Assembly: GCF_002812725.1 (NCBI RefSeq) | Contig: NZ_NMUN01000009.1 | Coordinates: forward strand, 62,001-126,000 | Length of the DNA stretch: 64,000 nt | Origin: Microbacterium sp. BR1 | Lineage (GTDB): Bacteria > Actinomycetota > Actinomycetes > Actinomycetales > Microbacteriaceae | Direction of reading: 5' to 3' | Shown: one piece after another, positions 16,648 through 28,028 of the stretch | Numbering within the stretch: the first letter of the stretch is position 1 | How the letters are laid out: every line of letters begins with the position of its first letter | Made by a program: the position numbers and the translations under genes | Notes under the pieces: generated by a model | What the model was told of the DNA's origin: nothing | What the model saw: the letters and a program-made list of their open reading frames with translations, nothing else | Database searches by the model: none

Positions 16648-18060
16648 TCAGAGGTACCGGAGAATGTCGTCGACTCTTTCCTTGGCGTCGCCGAAGAGCA
16701 TCTGGGCGTTTTCGCGATAGAACAGCGGGTTCGGCACGCCGGCGTAGCCGGATGCCATCGACCGCTTGAAGACGATCACGTTGTGCGCCTCCCAAACCCG
16801 CAGCACCGGCATGCCGGCGATCGGGCTACTCGGGTCCTCCGCCGCAGCGGGATTGACGGTGTCGTTCGCCCCGATCACGAGCACGACGTCAGTCGTCGCC
16901 AGGTCGTCGTTGATCTCGTCCATCTCGAGCACGATGTCGTATGGCACCTTCGCTTCGGCCAGCAGCACGTTCATGTGACCGGGAAGGCGGCCCGCGACCG
17001 GATGGATGCCGAACCGCACATCCACGCCGCGTTCGCGGAGCTTCTGAACGAGATCGGCGACGCCGTGCTGGGCCTGCGCGACAGCCATGCCGTATCCGGG
17101 GGTGATCACGACGCTGGACGCCGAGACGAGCATGTCTGCCGCGGACTCCGCATCGATTTCACGGTTGTCGCCATAGTCCTCGTCGCCGGTGGTCGGCGCC
17201 TCGATGCCGAACCCGCCCGCGATCACCGACAGGAACGAGCGGTTCATCGCCTTGCACATGATGTAGCTGAGGTAGGCGCCGGACGAGCCCACGAGCGCAC
17301 CGGTGACGATCAGCAGGTCGTTGTTCAGCAGGAAGCCGGCCGCGGCCGCAGCCCAGCCCGAGTAGCTGTTGAGCATTGAGACGACCACCGGCATGTCGCC
17401 GCCCCCGATCGAGGCGACCAGGTGCCAGCCGAGCGCGAACGCGAGCACCGTCACCAGCACGAGCAGCCACAGCTCGGGCGTGATCACGTACCAGACGGTG
17501 AGAGCGACGAACAAGACCAGGGCGCCGAGATTGAGGACATTCTTCCCGAAGAGGACGAGCGGCTTGGATGAGATACGTCCGGAGAGCTTGAGGAATGCCA
17601 CGATCGAGCCGGTGAAGGTCACGCCGCCGATGAACACGCCGATGAATACTTCGGCGTGGTGGATGTCGGCCAGAGTTCCCTCGAGCCCGATGTCGTAGAG
17701 CGCTCCGTTCCAGCCGACGATCACGGCGGCGAGGCCGACGAATGAGTGCAGCAGGGCGATGAGCTCCGGCATGCCCGTCATCTCCACCACGCGCGCCCGC
17801 CACAAGCCGATCGCTCCGCCGACGAGTACCGCGACGACGAGGAGGGTCAGGCCGAACGCGGCCTGCGGTTGGGTCCACGCGCCCGCGACCGTGACCCACA
17901 CCGTCGCGGCGAGCGCGATCGCCATGCCCACGATCCCGAATGCCACCCCGCGTCGGCTGGTCTCGTGCTTACGGAGCCCGGCGAGGCTCAGGATGAACAG
18001 CAGCGCCGCGACGATATAGGCCGCGCTCGCGACCGCGGTGGCCGTCTCGGGGGCGATCAT
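16648..18060 (-). CDS. pntB: NAD(P) transhydrogenase beta subunit
   Basis: Inner-membrane subunit of the proton-driven hydride transfer between NADH and NADP+. 470 aa. About eight or nine membrane helices fill the first 280 residues, then the NADP(H)-binding domain III with [17 protein letters not shown] and the [18 protein letters not shown] stretch. Its ATG overlaps the pntA stop (ATGA), so the subunits are co-translated in the usual alpha-beta order. Confidence 0.95.
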   Translation of the reverse strand: MIAPETATAVASAAYIVAALLFILSLAGLRKHETSRRGVAFGIVGMAIALAATVWVTVAGAWTQPQAAFGLTLLVVAVLVGGAIGLWRARVVEMTGMPELIALLHSFVGLAAVIVGWNGALYDIGLEGTLADIHHAEVFIGVFIGGVTFTGSIVAFLKLSGRISSKPLVLFGKNVLNLGALVLFVALTVWYVITPELWLLVLVTVLAFALGWHLVASIGGGDMPVVVSMLNSYSGWAAAAAGFLLNNDLLIVTGALVGSSGAYLSYIMCKAMNRSFLSVIAGGFGIEAPTTGDEDYGDNREIDAESAADMLVSASSVVITPGYGMAVAQAQHGVADLVQKLRERGVDVRFGIHPVAGRLPGHMNVLLAEAKVPYDIVLEMDEINDDLATTDVVLVIGANDTVNPAAAEDPSSPIAGMPVLRVWEAHNVIVFKRSMASGYAGVPNPLFYRENAQMLFGDAKERVDDILRYL

Positions 18061-19604
18061 CGATTCTGGCCCTTCTGGAACATCGCGAGCATTCTCCGCG
18101 TGACCGCGAACCCGCCGAAGATGTTGATGCTCGCCAGCAGCACGCCTACCGCGGCCAGGATCTGCACGGTGAGATCGGGCGCCATGATCTGCACCATGGC
18201 ACCGACGATGATGATGCCCGAGATCGCGTTCGTCACGCTCATGAGCGGTGTGTGCAGTGCGTGGGCGACATGGCCGATGACGTAGAAGCCGACGACGACC
18301 GACAGCGTCAGCACGAGGAAGTGCTGCGGCAACGGCGGCGGAGCGAACGCGCAAACGGCGAACAGAACCGCGATGCCCGCCGCGACCAGCCACCCGCGCG
18401 CACGCGACGACATGGGCTTCTTCAGTTCCGCGGCAACGGACGGCGCGGCCACAGTCTTCTGCGGCGCGGCCGAAACCTGCACGGGCGGCGGCGGCCACGT
18501 GACCTCGCCCCTGCGGACGACCGTGACGGTACGCTGCACGACATCGTCGAAGTCCAGGTGCAGCTGCCCGTCTTTGCCGGGGGTGAGGAGCTTGATCAGA
18601 TTCACGAGGTTCGTTGCGAACAGCTGCGAGGCCTGCTGCGGCAGCCGACCGGGCAGATCGGTGAAGCCGAGGATCACCACGCCGTTGTCGGTCACGACCC
18701 GCTCGCCCTCGACCGACCCCTCCACATTTCCGCCCTGCGCAGCGGCCATGTCGACGATGACACTGCCGGGCTTCATCCTCGCGACGTCGGCCGCCGTGAT
18801 CAAGCGCGGCGCCGCGCGACCCGGGATCAGCGCGGTCGTGATGATGATGTCGACATCCGCCGCCTGCTCGGAGTAGATCTCCGCCGCCCGCCGGTCATAC
18901 GCCGCAGTGGTCGCCTTGGCATACCCGTCGGTCGAGACCTCCTTGGCCTCATCGGGCACGACGACCTCGAGGTACTCCCCGCCGATCGACGCGACCTGAT
19001 CAGCGACCTCCGGACGGGGATCGGTCGCCCGCACGATCGCCCCGAGGCTCGATGCGGCGCCGATCGCGGCCAGACCCGCCACACCCGCGCCGGCGACGAG
19101 GACCTTGGCAGGCGGAACCTTCCCGGCCGCGGTCACCTGACCCGTGAAGAAACGCCCGAACTCGTTCGCCGCCTCGATCACCGCGCGATACCCGGAGATG
19201 TTCGCCATCGAGCTGAGCACATCCATCGACTGCGCCCGAGAGATCCGGGGCACCGCATCCAACGCGATCGCCGTGATCTCCCGCGTAGCCAGCGACTCCA
19301 CGAGGTCGGACCGCAGTGCCGGGCTCAGCAGGGCGATCAACGTCGCACCGTCCGCCAGCCGGGCGACCTCCTCGGGCGTCGGCGCGTCGACCTTCAGCAC
19401 GATCATGGACGCCCACGCCTCCGAGGCCGAGACGACGGTGGCGCCGGATGCCGCATACGCGGCGTCCGGGAACGATGACGCCGCTCCTGCTCCTGCTTCG
19501 ACGACGACGTCGTAGCCGAGAGCGATCAGCTTCGTGATGGTTGCAGGGGTCGCAGCCACCCGCTTCTCGCGGGGGCCTTCGGCAACGATGCCAATCTGTG
19601 ACAC
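18057..19604 (-). CDS. pntA: NAD(P) transhydrogenase alpha subunit, fused form
   Basis: 515 aa. The N-terminal NAD(H)-binding domain I starts at [16 protein letters not shown]; the nucleotide-binding core contains [17 protein letters not shown]. After a Pro/Ala-rich linker near residue 390 there are about four membrane helices, so the alpha1 and alpha2 parts are fused as in E. coli. Start is GTG 19604 with GAGAGG upstream. It forms an operon with pntB. The SDR cluster next door handles NAD-linked redox; a functional link is possible but only positional. Confidence 0.94.
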   Translation of the reverse strand: MSQIGIVAEGPREKRVAATPATITKLIALGYDVVVEAGAGAASSFPDAAYAASGATVVSASEAWASMIVLKVDAPTPEEVARLADGATLIALLSPALRSDLVESLATREITAIALDAVPRISRAQSMDVLSSMANISGYRAVIEAANEFGRFFTGQVTAAGKVPPAKVLVAGAGVAGLAAIGAASSLGAIVRATDPRPEVADQVASIGGEYLEVVVPDEAKEVSTDGYAKATTAAYDRRAAEIYSEQAADVDIIITTALIPGRAAPRLITAADVARMKPGSVIVDMAAAQGGNVEGSVEGERVVTDNGVVILGFTDLPGRLPQQASQLFATNLVNLIKLLTPGKDGQLHLDFDDVVQRTVTVVRRGEVTWPPPPVQVSAAPQKTVAAPSVAAELKKPMSSRARGWLVAAGIAVLFAVCAFAPPPLPQHFLVLTLSVVVGFYVIGHVAHALHTPLMSVTNAISGIIIVGAMVQIMAPDLTVQILAAVGVLLASINIFGGFAVTRRMLAMFQKGQNR

Positions 19605-19730
19605 GGGGGCCTCTCAATAAGTCGGTTCAATACGAGCATGCCGACTGGCCTTCGACGCGCGGGCATTGTGACGTTCAGCAAAGGAGTAAGTTCTTCGAAA
19701 CTTGCGGATACGGAAATCTGATCCCTAGCC

Positions 19731-20249
19731 TCACGGCCCATGGCCTGACGAGAGCGTCTTGAGCATCCGGGTGTTGCCCAGGGTGTTGGGCTTGACATGA
19801 GCCAGGTCGAGGAACTCGGCCACGCCCTCATCGGGGCTGCGCAACAGCTGCGAGTACACATCCGGCGGCACGACCTGCTCGCCGATCGGCGTGAAGCCGC
19901 GGCCCGTGAAGAATTCGACCTCGAAGGTCAGGCAGAACAGGCGCGTCAGTCCCAGTTCCTGGGCGTTGCGCTCGAGCGCGTCGACGATCGCTCGTCCGAC
20001 GCCGCGGTGCAGCCACTCATCCGTCACGATGAGGGTGCGTACCTCGCCGAGGTCCTCCCACATGACGTGCAGGGCGCCACATCCGACGAGGTGCCCATCG
20101 ACCTCGGCGACGACGAACTGCTGCACCGACTCATACAACACGACCAGGTCTTTGCCGAGCAGGATGCGGCGCTGCACGAAGGGCTCGAGCATGTCGCGGA
20201 TGCCGACGACATCGCTCGTCCGCGCCGCCCGCACCGTGAATTCGCCCAT
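19731..20249 (-). CDS. argA: amino-acid N-acetyltransferase (N-acetylglutamate synthase type)
   Basis: 172-aa single-domain GNAT enzyme like the short actinobacterial N-acetylglutamate synthases that start arginine synthesis. The acetyl-CoA binding motif is RGVGRAI (in WLHRGVGRAIVDALE), preceded by the VRTLIVTDEW strand and followed by FFTGRGF. Leaderless start at ATG 20249. It stands alone between pntA and clpC on the same strand. The symbol is by family; other small GNAT roles are not excluded. Confidence 0.8.
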   Translation of the reverse strand: MGEFTVRAARTSDVVGIRDMLEPFVQRRILLGKDLVVLYESVQQFVVAEVDGHLVGCGALHVMWEDLGEVRTLIVTDEWLHRGVGRAIVDALERNAQELGLTRLFCLTFEVEFFTGRGFTPIGEQVVPPDVYSQLLRSPDEGVAEFLDLAHVKPNTLGNTRMLKTLSSGHGP

Positions 20250-20255
20250 CCGTTC

Positions 20256-20261
20256 AGCCTA
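20256..20261 (-). promoter_or_regulatory. -10 element of leaderless argA
   Basis: TAGGCT on the minus strand ends 6 nt before ATG 20249. Confidence 0.55.
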
Positions 20262-20296
20262 TCCCCGCACCTCCTGTCGCCGACGGAGCGCGGTCT

Positions 20297-20384
20297 CGGA
20301 CAATACTCCGGAACAATCCCGCTTCGCGGGGCGCCAGCGGTGTCCTCGGCCCAGAATCGGCCTGCTTCTCCGGAGTATTGTCCG
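20297..20384. repeat. long intergenic inverted repeat between clpC and argA
   Basis: CGGACAATACTCCGGA (20297-20312) and its exact reverse complement (20369-20384), 56 nt apart, with a small inner hairpin CCCGCTTCGCGGG. The layout resembles REP- or MITE-like intergenic elements, or a large RNA stem-loop. The ~215-bp gap holds no gene. Confidence 0.65.
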
Positions 20385-20406
20385 CTCGCGCCTCCGCCCC
20401 GAAACG

Positions 20407-20441
20407 ACGAAGAGCGGATGCCTGAGGCATCCGCTCTTCGT
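20407..20441 (-). terminator. clpC terminator
   Basis: Perfect 16-bp stem ACGAAGAGCGGATGCC with a 3-nt loop, 26 bp past the clpC stop, followed on the minus strand by CGTTTC. Confidence 0.75.
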
Positions 20442-20466
20442 GTGTCCGAGTCGAAACCCGGCAGAT

Positions 20467-22992
<2,526 letters not shown>

Positions 22993-23109
22993 TGCAGGCT
23001 CCTCGGCATCGGCCGCACGCGTCCCTACGGCTCGCGTGTTACATCGAGGGTAACCAGCGGACGGATGCCTCACGCCTGTGTTCGCCGTGGGCGTGACGCC
23101 CGGCGGGGG

Positions 23110-23163
23110 TTGACTCCGCCGGGGATCGGACTTATCGTTTTTCGTTAATAACGTTTATCGATA
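23110..23163 (+). promoter_or_regulatory. promoter and 31-bp operator of the DUF2975/Xre pair
   Basis: -35 TTGACT (23110-23115) and -10 TATCGT (23133-23138) are 17 nt apart. Overlapping the -10 is an interrupted palindrome symmetric about A23148: TATCG (23133-23137) and CGTTA (23143-23147) mirrored by TAACG (23149-23153) and CGATA (23159-23163). This is where the co-encoded Xre regulator would be expected to bind. Confidence 0.6.
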
Positions 23164-23187
23164 TGTGCGAGCGAGAGGAATGCTTCG

Positions 23188-23796
23188 ATGACACGCACCC
23201 CCGAACTCCAGGCGCGGCGTGACCGCGGCGATCTGTGGACGGCGATCATCGTCGGAGCCGTGGTCGCGATCGGGATCGCCGCGGTCGCCGTCCGCGCCAT
23301 CGTCGAGATGTTCAGCGTGCCCGGTTCTCTGACCGCGACCATCCCCGTCGACCCGCAGACGTTTCCGCTCTCGGTCGGCGCGGGCATCGCGGGCACCGTG
23401 ACGTCCGCTCAGGTGTCGGTGCCCGGCGTATCGCCCGTCGCCACCGCCTGCTTCGTAATCGCCGTGGTCCTCTCGTCCGGAGGATTGATCGTTGCGACGG
23501 CGCTCGGCTCGCTGGTCTGCCTCCGGATGCTCCGAGGAGCCGTTTTCAGCAGGCAGAACACGCGGGCCCTCTTTGCGATCTCGATGCTTCTGCTGTTCGC
23601 TCCTCTCGCGGGCTCCTTCTTCCGCAACATGGGACTGAACGGCCTCTTCGCGACCCTCGGCGGCGAGTACGACGGGCAATGGGGTGCGTTGTCCGTCCTT
23701 TTCCCCTGGTTCCTGGCCGCCATCGCCGTGGGGGTGCTCGTGATCGTGTTCCGCCGTGGCGAGCATCTGCAGCGCGAGACCGAGGGGTTGGTGTGA
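23188..23796 (+). CDS. DUF2975 family membrane protein
   Basis: 202 aa with four predicted membrane helices (near 17-40, 80-105, 123-145 and 170-195) and short loops, the DUF2975 pattern. GAGAGGAA lies upstream of ATG 23188. Its stop overlaps the start of a small Xre-type regulator (GTGA), the standard partner for this family in many Gram-positive bacteria. Function unknown; the pair is often described as a small autoregulated unit. Confidence 0.82.
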   Translation: MTRTPELQARRDRGDLWTAIIVGAVVAIGIAAVAVRAIVEMFSVPGSLTATIPVDPQTFPLSVGAGIAGTVTSAQVSVPGVSPVATACFVIAVVLSSGGLIVATALGSLVCLRMLRGAVFSRQNTRALFAISMLLLFAPLAGSFFRNMGLNGLFATLGGEYDGQWGALSVLFPWFLAAIAVGVLVIVFRRGEHLQRETEGLV

Positions 23797-24023
23797 GTCC
23801 CGCCGACGACGAGGGGCCGAGCGGGATCCACTGCCGACTCGACGAACTCCTCGCGGAGCGCGGCATGACGCTGACCCGGCTATCGGAGCTGGTCGGCGTC
23901 TCGATCGTCAACCTCTCGGTGCTGAAGAACGACCGGGCCCGCGCCATCCGCTACTCGACGCTCGCGGCGATCTGCCGCGCGCTCGAGTGCGAGGTCGGCG
24001 ACCTGCTCGTCATCGCCGACTGA
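23793..24023 (+). CDS. small Xre/YozG-type helix-turn-helix regulator
   Basis: 76 aa, almost entirely one HTH domain: LDELLAERGMTLTRLSELVG, recognition helix around VSIVNLSVLKND, then the YozG-type tail TLAAICRALECEVGDLLV. Starts at GTG 23793 inside the DUF2975 stop codon. It likely represses its own operon through the palindrome at 23133-23163. Confidence 0.85.
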   Translation: MSPADDEGPSGIHCRLDELLAERGMTLTRLSELVGVSIVNLSVLKNDRARAIRYSTLAAICRALECEVGDLLVIAD

Positions 24024-24106
24024 CCCGCCCATGGTGCAAGCCGCGGCCGGATCAACCGGGCAAGACGCGCGGGGACGGCGCCGTTGCCGCTTCCCCCGCG
24101 CGCGGT

Positions 24107-24847
24107 CTAGTTCGAGCCGTAGATCGGCACGCGAACGTTGTCGAAATCGTCGCCGACCAGAACGGCCGTGATGCCGCTGTCACCGTCGCTGTCATCGCCG
24201 AGGCCCGAGACCGACGTGATCAGCGCGCGCGGCACCATGTCCATCGTGCAGACCTGGTCGGCGGGCGGATCGACGAACGTGACGGTCACCTCGGCGGCGC
24301 CGGACACGGCGGTCGATTCGACGACGGGAACACACGTCGAGCTGCCCCAGGTCACGATCACGAACGAGTCGTCCGTGTCGATCCATCCGGCGCTCGGCGC
24401 GTACTCCGAGGCCGTGTTCGAGGGGTCGAGACCCTGCACGGCATCGAGTTCGGTGTCGCCCGTGTATCCGTCGCCCGCGACCGTGATCTCGAGGTCGACC
24501 GCGGGGTCCATGTCGGGCAGCGCCTCGACGAGCGCCACGCGCGGAACCATGTCCGCCGTACACACGGTGTCTTCGTCGGGGTCGGCGAGAATCACGGCGA
24601 ACGTCCCGTTGTCTTGCAACGCGGCGTCCTCGACCACCGGGATGCACGTCGACGAGCCGTACGTGATGATGCCGATCATCCGGCCGTCGTCGAGCCAGGT
24701 CGCGTCGACCTCGACCTCGGACACCTCGCCGCCGGTCGGCACCGAGCTGCTGCTCCCGGGTGATGCGGGCGCGGTCGTGCAACCCGCGAGCGCGAGGAGC
24801 ATCACGGCTCCGGCGCCGAGTGCGGTGAGCGCGTTGCGTACTGCCAC
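24107..24847 (-). CDS. lipoprotein with two tandem Cys-containing repeats
   Basis: 246 aa. Signal peptide with lipobox LAGC (Cys23), then a Ser/Pro-rich linker. The mature part is an internal duplication: WLDDGRMIGIITYGSSTCIP with VCTADMVPR (about 47-110), and WIDTDDSFVIVTWGSSTCVP with VCTMDMVPR (about 155-225). Each repeat has a GSSTC(I/V)PVVE signature and a second Cys, suggesting one disulfide per repeat. No known domain recognised; surface-anchored binding role is only a guess. GTG start with GGAGGGG upstream. Confidence 0.8.
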   Translation of the reverse strand: MAVRNALTALGAGAVMLLALAGCTTAPASPGSSSSVPTGGEVSEVEVDATWLDDGRMIGIITYGSSTCIPVVEDAALQDNGTFAVILADPDEDTVCTADMVPRVALVEALPDMDPAVDLEITVAGDGYTGDTELDAVQGLDPSNTASEYAPSAGWIDTDDSFVIVTWGSSTCVPVVESTAVSGAAEVTVTFVDPPADQVCTMDMVPRALITSVSGLGDDSDGDSGITAVLVGDDFDNVRVPIYGSN

Positions 24848-25035
24848 GATGAAACCCCTCCGGGCGGGATGCCTCGTCCCGTACCCTGCGGACGTGCTGC
24901 CGACCGCTCATCCATCCTGACCGATGGCGCTGAGCGCATCATCCGTGGACGGTGACAGCGTGATAACGATCGACGCTCAACTCGATAACGCTGAGCCCAC
25001 CGCGCAACCGCGGCATCACGGAAAGCGCCGCGCCG

Positions 25036-26502
25036 CTACTGCAGGGCCGAGGTCAAGCGGGCGAGGTTGTCGAGAACGGTCGAGCGGAGCGGCTGCTTGT
25101 TCCACTCCTCCAGCGTCAGTTCGCGGCTGAGCGAGCGGTACCGGTCTTCGACGGCGCGCATCTGATCGGCGAACTCGCTCCCCCGCACCAGTAGCGAGAT
25201 CTCCATGTTCAGACCGAACGATCGCATGTCCATGTTGCTCGACCCGATCACGGCGGTCTCGTCGTCGATCGTCAGGCTCTTCGAGTGCAGGATGTAGGGC
25301 CTCCGGTACATCCAGATCTTCACGCCCGCGCGCAACAGCGCCTCGTAGTAGCTGCGCTGTGCGTGATACACGATCGCCTGGTCGCCCTCTTCGCTGACGA
25401 AGAGTTCGACGTGAACACCCCGATGGCACGCGGTGGTCACGGCCAGCAGCAACGACTCGTCCGGCACGAAGTACGGGCTCACGATGATGACCTTGCGCTC
25501 GGCCGCATAGAGCAGTCCGAGGAACAGGCGCAGGTTGTTCTCGGAGTCGAACCCGGGACCGGATGGCACGACCTGCGCATCGAGATCGCCCGGTCCGGTG
25601 TCGAGGTTCTCGACGTCGAACTCGGCGGAGAGCTCTTCGTCAGTCTCGCTGTACCAGTCGGAAAGGAACACGGCGTTGACGCTCGCGACGATCGGTCCCT
25701 GCAGTCGGACCATCAGGTCGACCCAGTGCAGACCCCGACGGATGTTCTTCGGCAGGTTGTAGGTCGAGTCGGTCACGTTCTGGGAGCCCATGAAGGCCAC
25801 TTCGCCGTCGACGACCAGCAGCTTGCGGTGGTTGCGCAGGTCGGGGCGCTGGTACTTGCCCTTGAGCGGCTGCACGGGCAGCATCAGGTGCCACTGCGCA
25901 CCCATCGCGTCGAGACGGCGGAGCGTCGCCTTGTAGAACGGCTTGCCTCGGTTGGCCCAGTGATCCAGGAGCACGCGGACGGTCACCCCCCGGGCGCACG
26001 CCTCTTCCATGGCTCGGAACAGATTGTCGGTCGCGGCATCGGACTGCAGGATGTAGAACTCGATGTGCGCGTAGTGCTGCGCCCCGCGCACGGCCCCGGC
26101 CATCGCGTCCAGGCTCTCCTGGTATTCGGCGATCAGGGTCACGGTGTTGTCGCCCGCGAGGGGCATGGCGCCGAGGTTGCGGTTCATCGTGACGAGCGAT
26201 GTGAACCACGCCGGAGCATCCGGCCGCAGCGACCCGAACTCGAGGTTCTCGGTCGCGTCGTGGATGTACTGGTTGATCCGGCGCTGCTTACGACGGCGAA
26301 CGCGCGGCAGCCGCGGGTTGCCGATCAGGAAGAACAGCAGCAGTCCGATGAACGGGATGAAGTAGATGGCCAGCAACCAGGCGGTCGCGGCCGTGGGGCG
26401 GCGGTTTCGCGGGATGACGATGATCGCCCACACGCGGATGCTGAGGTCGAAAATGAGGACGGCGACCAGCCACCACGTGATGTCGAAATTGAGGACGAGC
26501 AC
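25036..26502 (-). CDS. cls: cardiolipin synthase
   Basis: 488-aa membrane enzyme of the phospholipase D superfamily that condenses phosphatidylglycerol to cardiolipin. Two N-terminal helices (about 8-27 and 40-60), then two HKD motifs: HRKLLVVDGEVAFMGSQN and HSKSLTIDDETAVIGSSN. Length is normal. GTG start at 26502 with GGAGGG. It lies just downstream of a small membrane protein gene on the same strand. Confidence 0.93.
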   Translation of the reverse strand: MLVLNFDITWWLVAVLIFDLSIRVWAIIVIPRNRRPTAATAWLLAIYFIPFIGLLLFFLIGNPRLPRVRRRKQRRINQYIHDATENLEFGSLRPDAPAWFTSLVTMNRNLGAMPLAGDNTVTLIAEYQESLDAMAGAVRGAQHYAHIEFYILQSDAATDNLFRAMEEACARGVTVRVLLDHWANRGKPFYKATLRRLDAMGAQWHLMLPVQPLKGKYQRPDLRNHRKLLVVDGEVAFMGSQNVTDSTYNLPKNIRRGLHWVDLMVRLQGPIVASVNAVFLSDWYSETDEELSAEFDVENLDTGPGDLDAQVVPSGPGFDSENNLRLFLGLLYAAERKVIIVSPYFVPDESLLLAVTTACHRGVHVELFVSEEGDQAIVYHAQRSYYEALLRAGVKIWMYRRPYILHSKSLTIDDETAVIGSSNMDMRSFGLNMEISLLVRGSEFADQMRAVEDRYRSLSRELTLEEWNKQPLRSTVLDNLARLTSALQ

Positions 26503-26544
26503 CCGTTTCCCTCCGCTGGCTCGTGCTCAGCGTAGCGGGATGGG

Positions 26545-26742
26545 TCAGCGTGCGGCGGGACGCGGCTCTTCCGGCGCGGGAGCCATGCCGCGCTTGGCGC
26601 GCTCTTCGGCCTCGATCCGCGCGTAGACACGGCGTTCGGTGCGGTCCATGCGGATGATGCCGCGGAGCACGAAGAAGAAGACCGCCGAGACGACGAGGGT
26701 CGGCAGAATCGACCAGATCAGTGCCGCCCAGTAGCCTTCCAC
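26545..26742 (-). CDS. small single-helix membrane protein
   Basis: 65 aa: one membrane helix (about 5-27, AALIWSILPTLVVSAVFFFV) followed by a charged cytoplasmic helix (RMDRTERRVYARIEAEERAKR) and a Pro-rich end. Hypothetical. The GTG start at 26742 is set by the -10 TATCCT 6 nt upstream. 42 nt before cls on the same strand, so possibly co-transcribed. Confidence 0.7.
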   Translation of the reverse strand: MEGYWAALIWSILPTLVVSAVFFFVLRGIIRMDRTERRVYARIEAEERAKRGMAPAPEEPRPAAR

Positions 26743-26748
26743 CCCTCC

Positions 26749-26754
26749 AGGATA
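26749..26754 (-). promoter_or_regulatory. -10 element of leaderless small membrane protein gene
   Basis: TATCCT on the minus strand ends 6 nt before GTG 26742; GGAGGG between them abuts the start codon. Confidence 0.55.
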
Positions 26755-26862
26755 CGTCGGCTGGAGCGTCAGGGACGATCGGATGTCTCCTCCCCACCGC
26801 AGCCCGCGGACCGGTCGTCCCCGAATCGACGGCATCGGGCACCACGCGGGCCGCCCGAACAC

Positions 26863-26868
26863 CACGCT
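26863..26868 (+). promoter_or_regulatory. possible -10 element of leaderless DUF4192 gene
   Basis: CACGCT ends 6 nt before ATG 26875; matches the pattern but departs from TANNNT at the first base. Confidence 0.4.
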
Positions 26869-26874
26869 GGCCAC

Positions 26875-27999
26875 ATGCCCACCATCATCAAGGCCTCCGA
26901 TGCCGCAGACTTCCTCGCCCTCGTTCCCGCCCTGGCCGGGTATCGCCCCCGCCAGAGCCTCGCGCTCGTGCTGTTCCGCGGTAACCGGACGGCTGGTGTC
27001 ATGCGCTACGACCTGCCCGAACCCGATGCTGTCGAGGCGATGGCCTCGACCACGATCGGGCTCGCCTGCAAGGTGGACCGGATCGACGGCGTCGCCATCG
27101 TGGTCTACACGGATGCTCCTCTCCGCGACGATTCGTCGGCACCGATCGTGTGGCACGAGCTGGTCGCCGCTCTCGAGAAGCGAGCGCACCTCTGCGGCCT
27201 GCGGGTCGTGGAGGCGCTGTGCGTCGCCGACGATGCCTGGGGTTCGTACGAGGAGGGCGAGGCCCGCCCGATCGCGGAGGTGCACGAGCGCGAGGTCGGC
27301 CTGCCGCTACCCGTGCCGTCGGGAGATCAGGGCGCGGGCGCATTCCTGCCCGAGGTCGATCTGGCCGAGAAGGAGCGCATCGCGCGTGCACTCCTGACGA
27401 TCGACGATGTCGCCGAGGCTCTGTTGGCCGCACCGCCGAACGTCGAGGTGGCGGATGTACCCTCGCTGGCGCGGTTGGACCCGCGGGCGCTCGCGGCGAC
27501 CCAGGCGCTCGATGATCTTCCCGAGCTGCTGGAAGATGCGCTGCTCTGGGACCCCGACGATCTGGAAGCGTTCTCGGGCGCCGCGCTGCTCTGGTGCCTG
27601 CGTCGCCCGGCGCTGCGCGATGTCGCTCTACAGCAGTGGGCCGGTGACATCCACGCGGGCGAGCTCGCCCTCTTCGCGCAGCTGCGTTGGGAGGCCGGGC
27701 AGGACTATCCGGAAGAGCTCGGCGCGCGATTCTGCGGCGCGGGGCCGCGGCCCGATCCTGCCCGCTTGCACCGCGCCCGCGATCTGGTCCGTCGCATCGC
27801 GGCCGCGTCCCCGCGGGCGGCACGGCCGGGTCCCCTGGCGGCGGCGGCCTGGCTCAGCTGGGCCCTCGGCGGATCGACGCACGCGGGTTGGTACGCCGAG
27901 CAGGCCCTCGAGATCGACCCGGCGCACGGCCTGTCGCAGATCGTTCTGAGCATGTGCGCGGCCTCGCACTTGCCAGAGTGGGCGTTCGCCCGCGAGTGA
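26875..27999 (+). CDS. DUF4192 domain-containing protein
   Basis: 374 aa. N-terminal DUF4192 block: ASDAADFLALVPALAGYRP then SLALVLFRGNRTAGVMRYD. The C-terminal half is helical and repeats alanine-rich segments resembling TPR packing (ALLWCLRRPALRDVALQQW, AGWYAEQALEIDPAHGLS). Soluble; function unknown across Actinobacteria. Converges on lysS. Confidence 0.82.
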   Translation: MPTIIKASDAADFLALVPALAGYRPRQSLALVLFRGNRTAGVMRYDLPEPDAVEAMASTTIGLACKVDRIDGVAIVVYTDAPLRDDSSAPIVWHELVAALEKRAHLCGLRVVEALCVADDAWGSYEEGEARPIAEVHEREVGLPLPVPSGDQGAGAFLPEVDLAEKERIARALLTIDDVAEALLAAPPNVEVADVPSLARLDPRALAATQALDDLPELLEDALLWDPDDLEAFSGAALLWCLRRPALRDVALQQWAGDIHAGELALFAQLRWEAGQDYPEELGARFCGAGPRPDPARLHRARDLVRRIAAASPRAARPGPLAAAAWLSWALGGSTHAGWYAEQALEIDPAHGLSQIVLSMCAASHLPEWAFARE

Positions 28000-28022
28000 G
28001 CACAGGGGCGTTCGCCCGCGAG
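27980..28022. repeat. tandem 17-bp repeat, possible bidirectional terminator
   Basis: GGGCGTTCGCCCGCGAG occurs at 27980-27996 (ending the DUF4192 coding sequence) and again at 28006-28022. Each copy forms a GGGCG-TT-CGCCC hairpin, in the gap between convergent DUF4192 and lysS. Confidence 0.5.
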
Positions 28023-28028
28023 GGGGCG

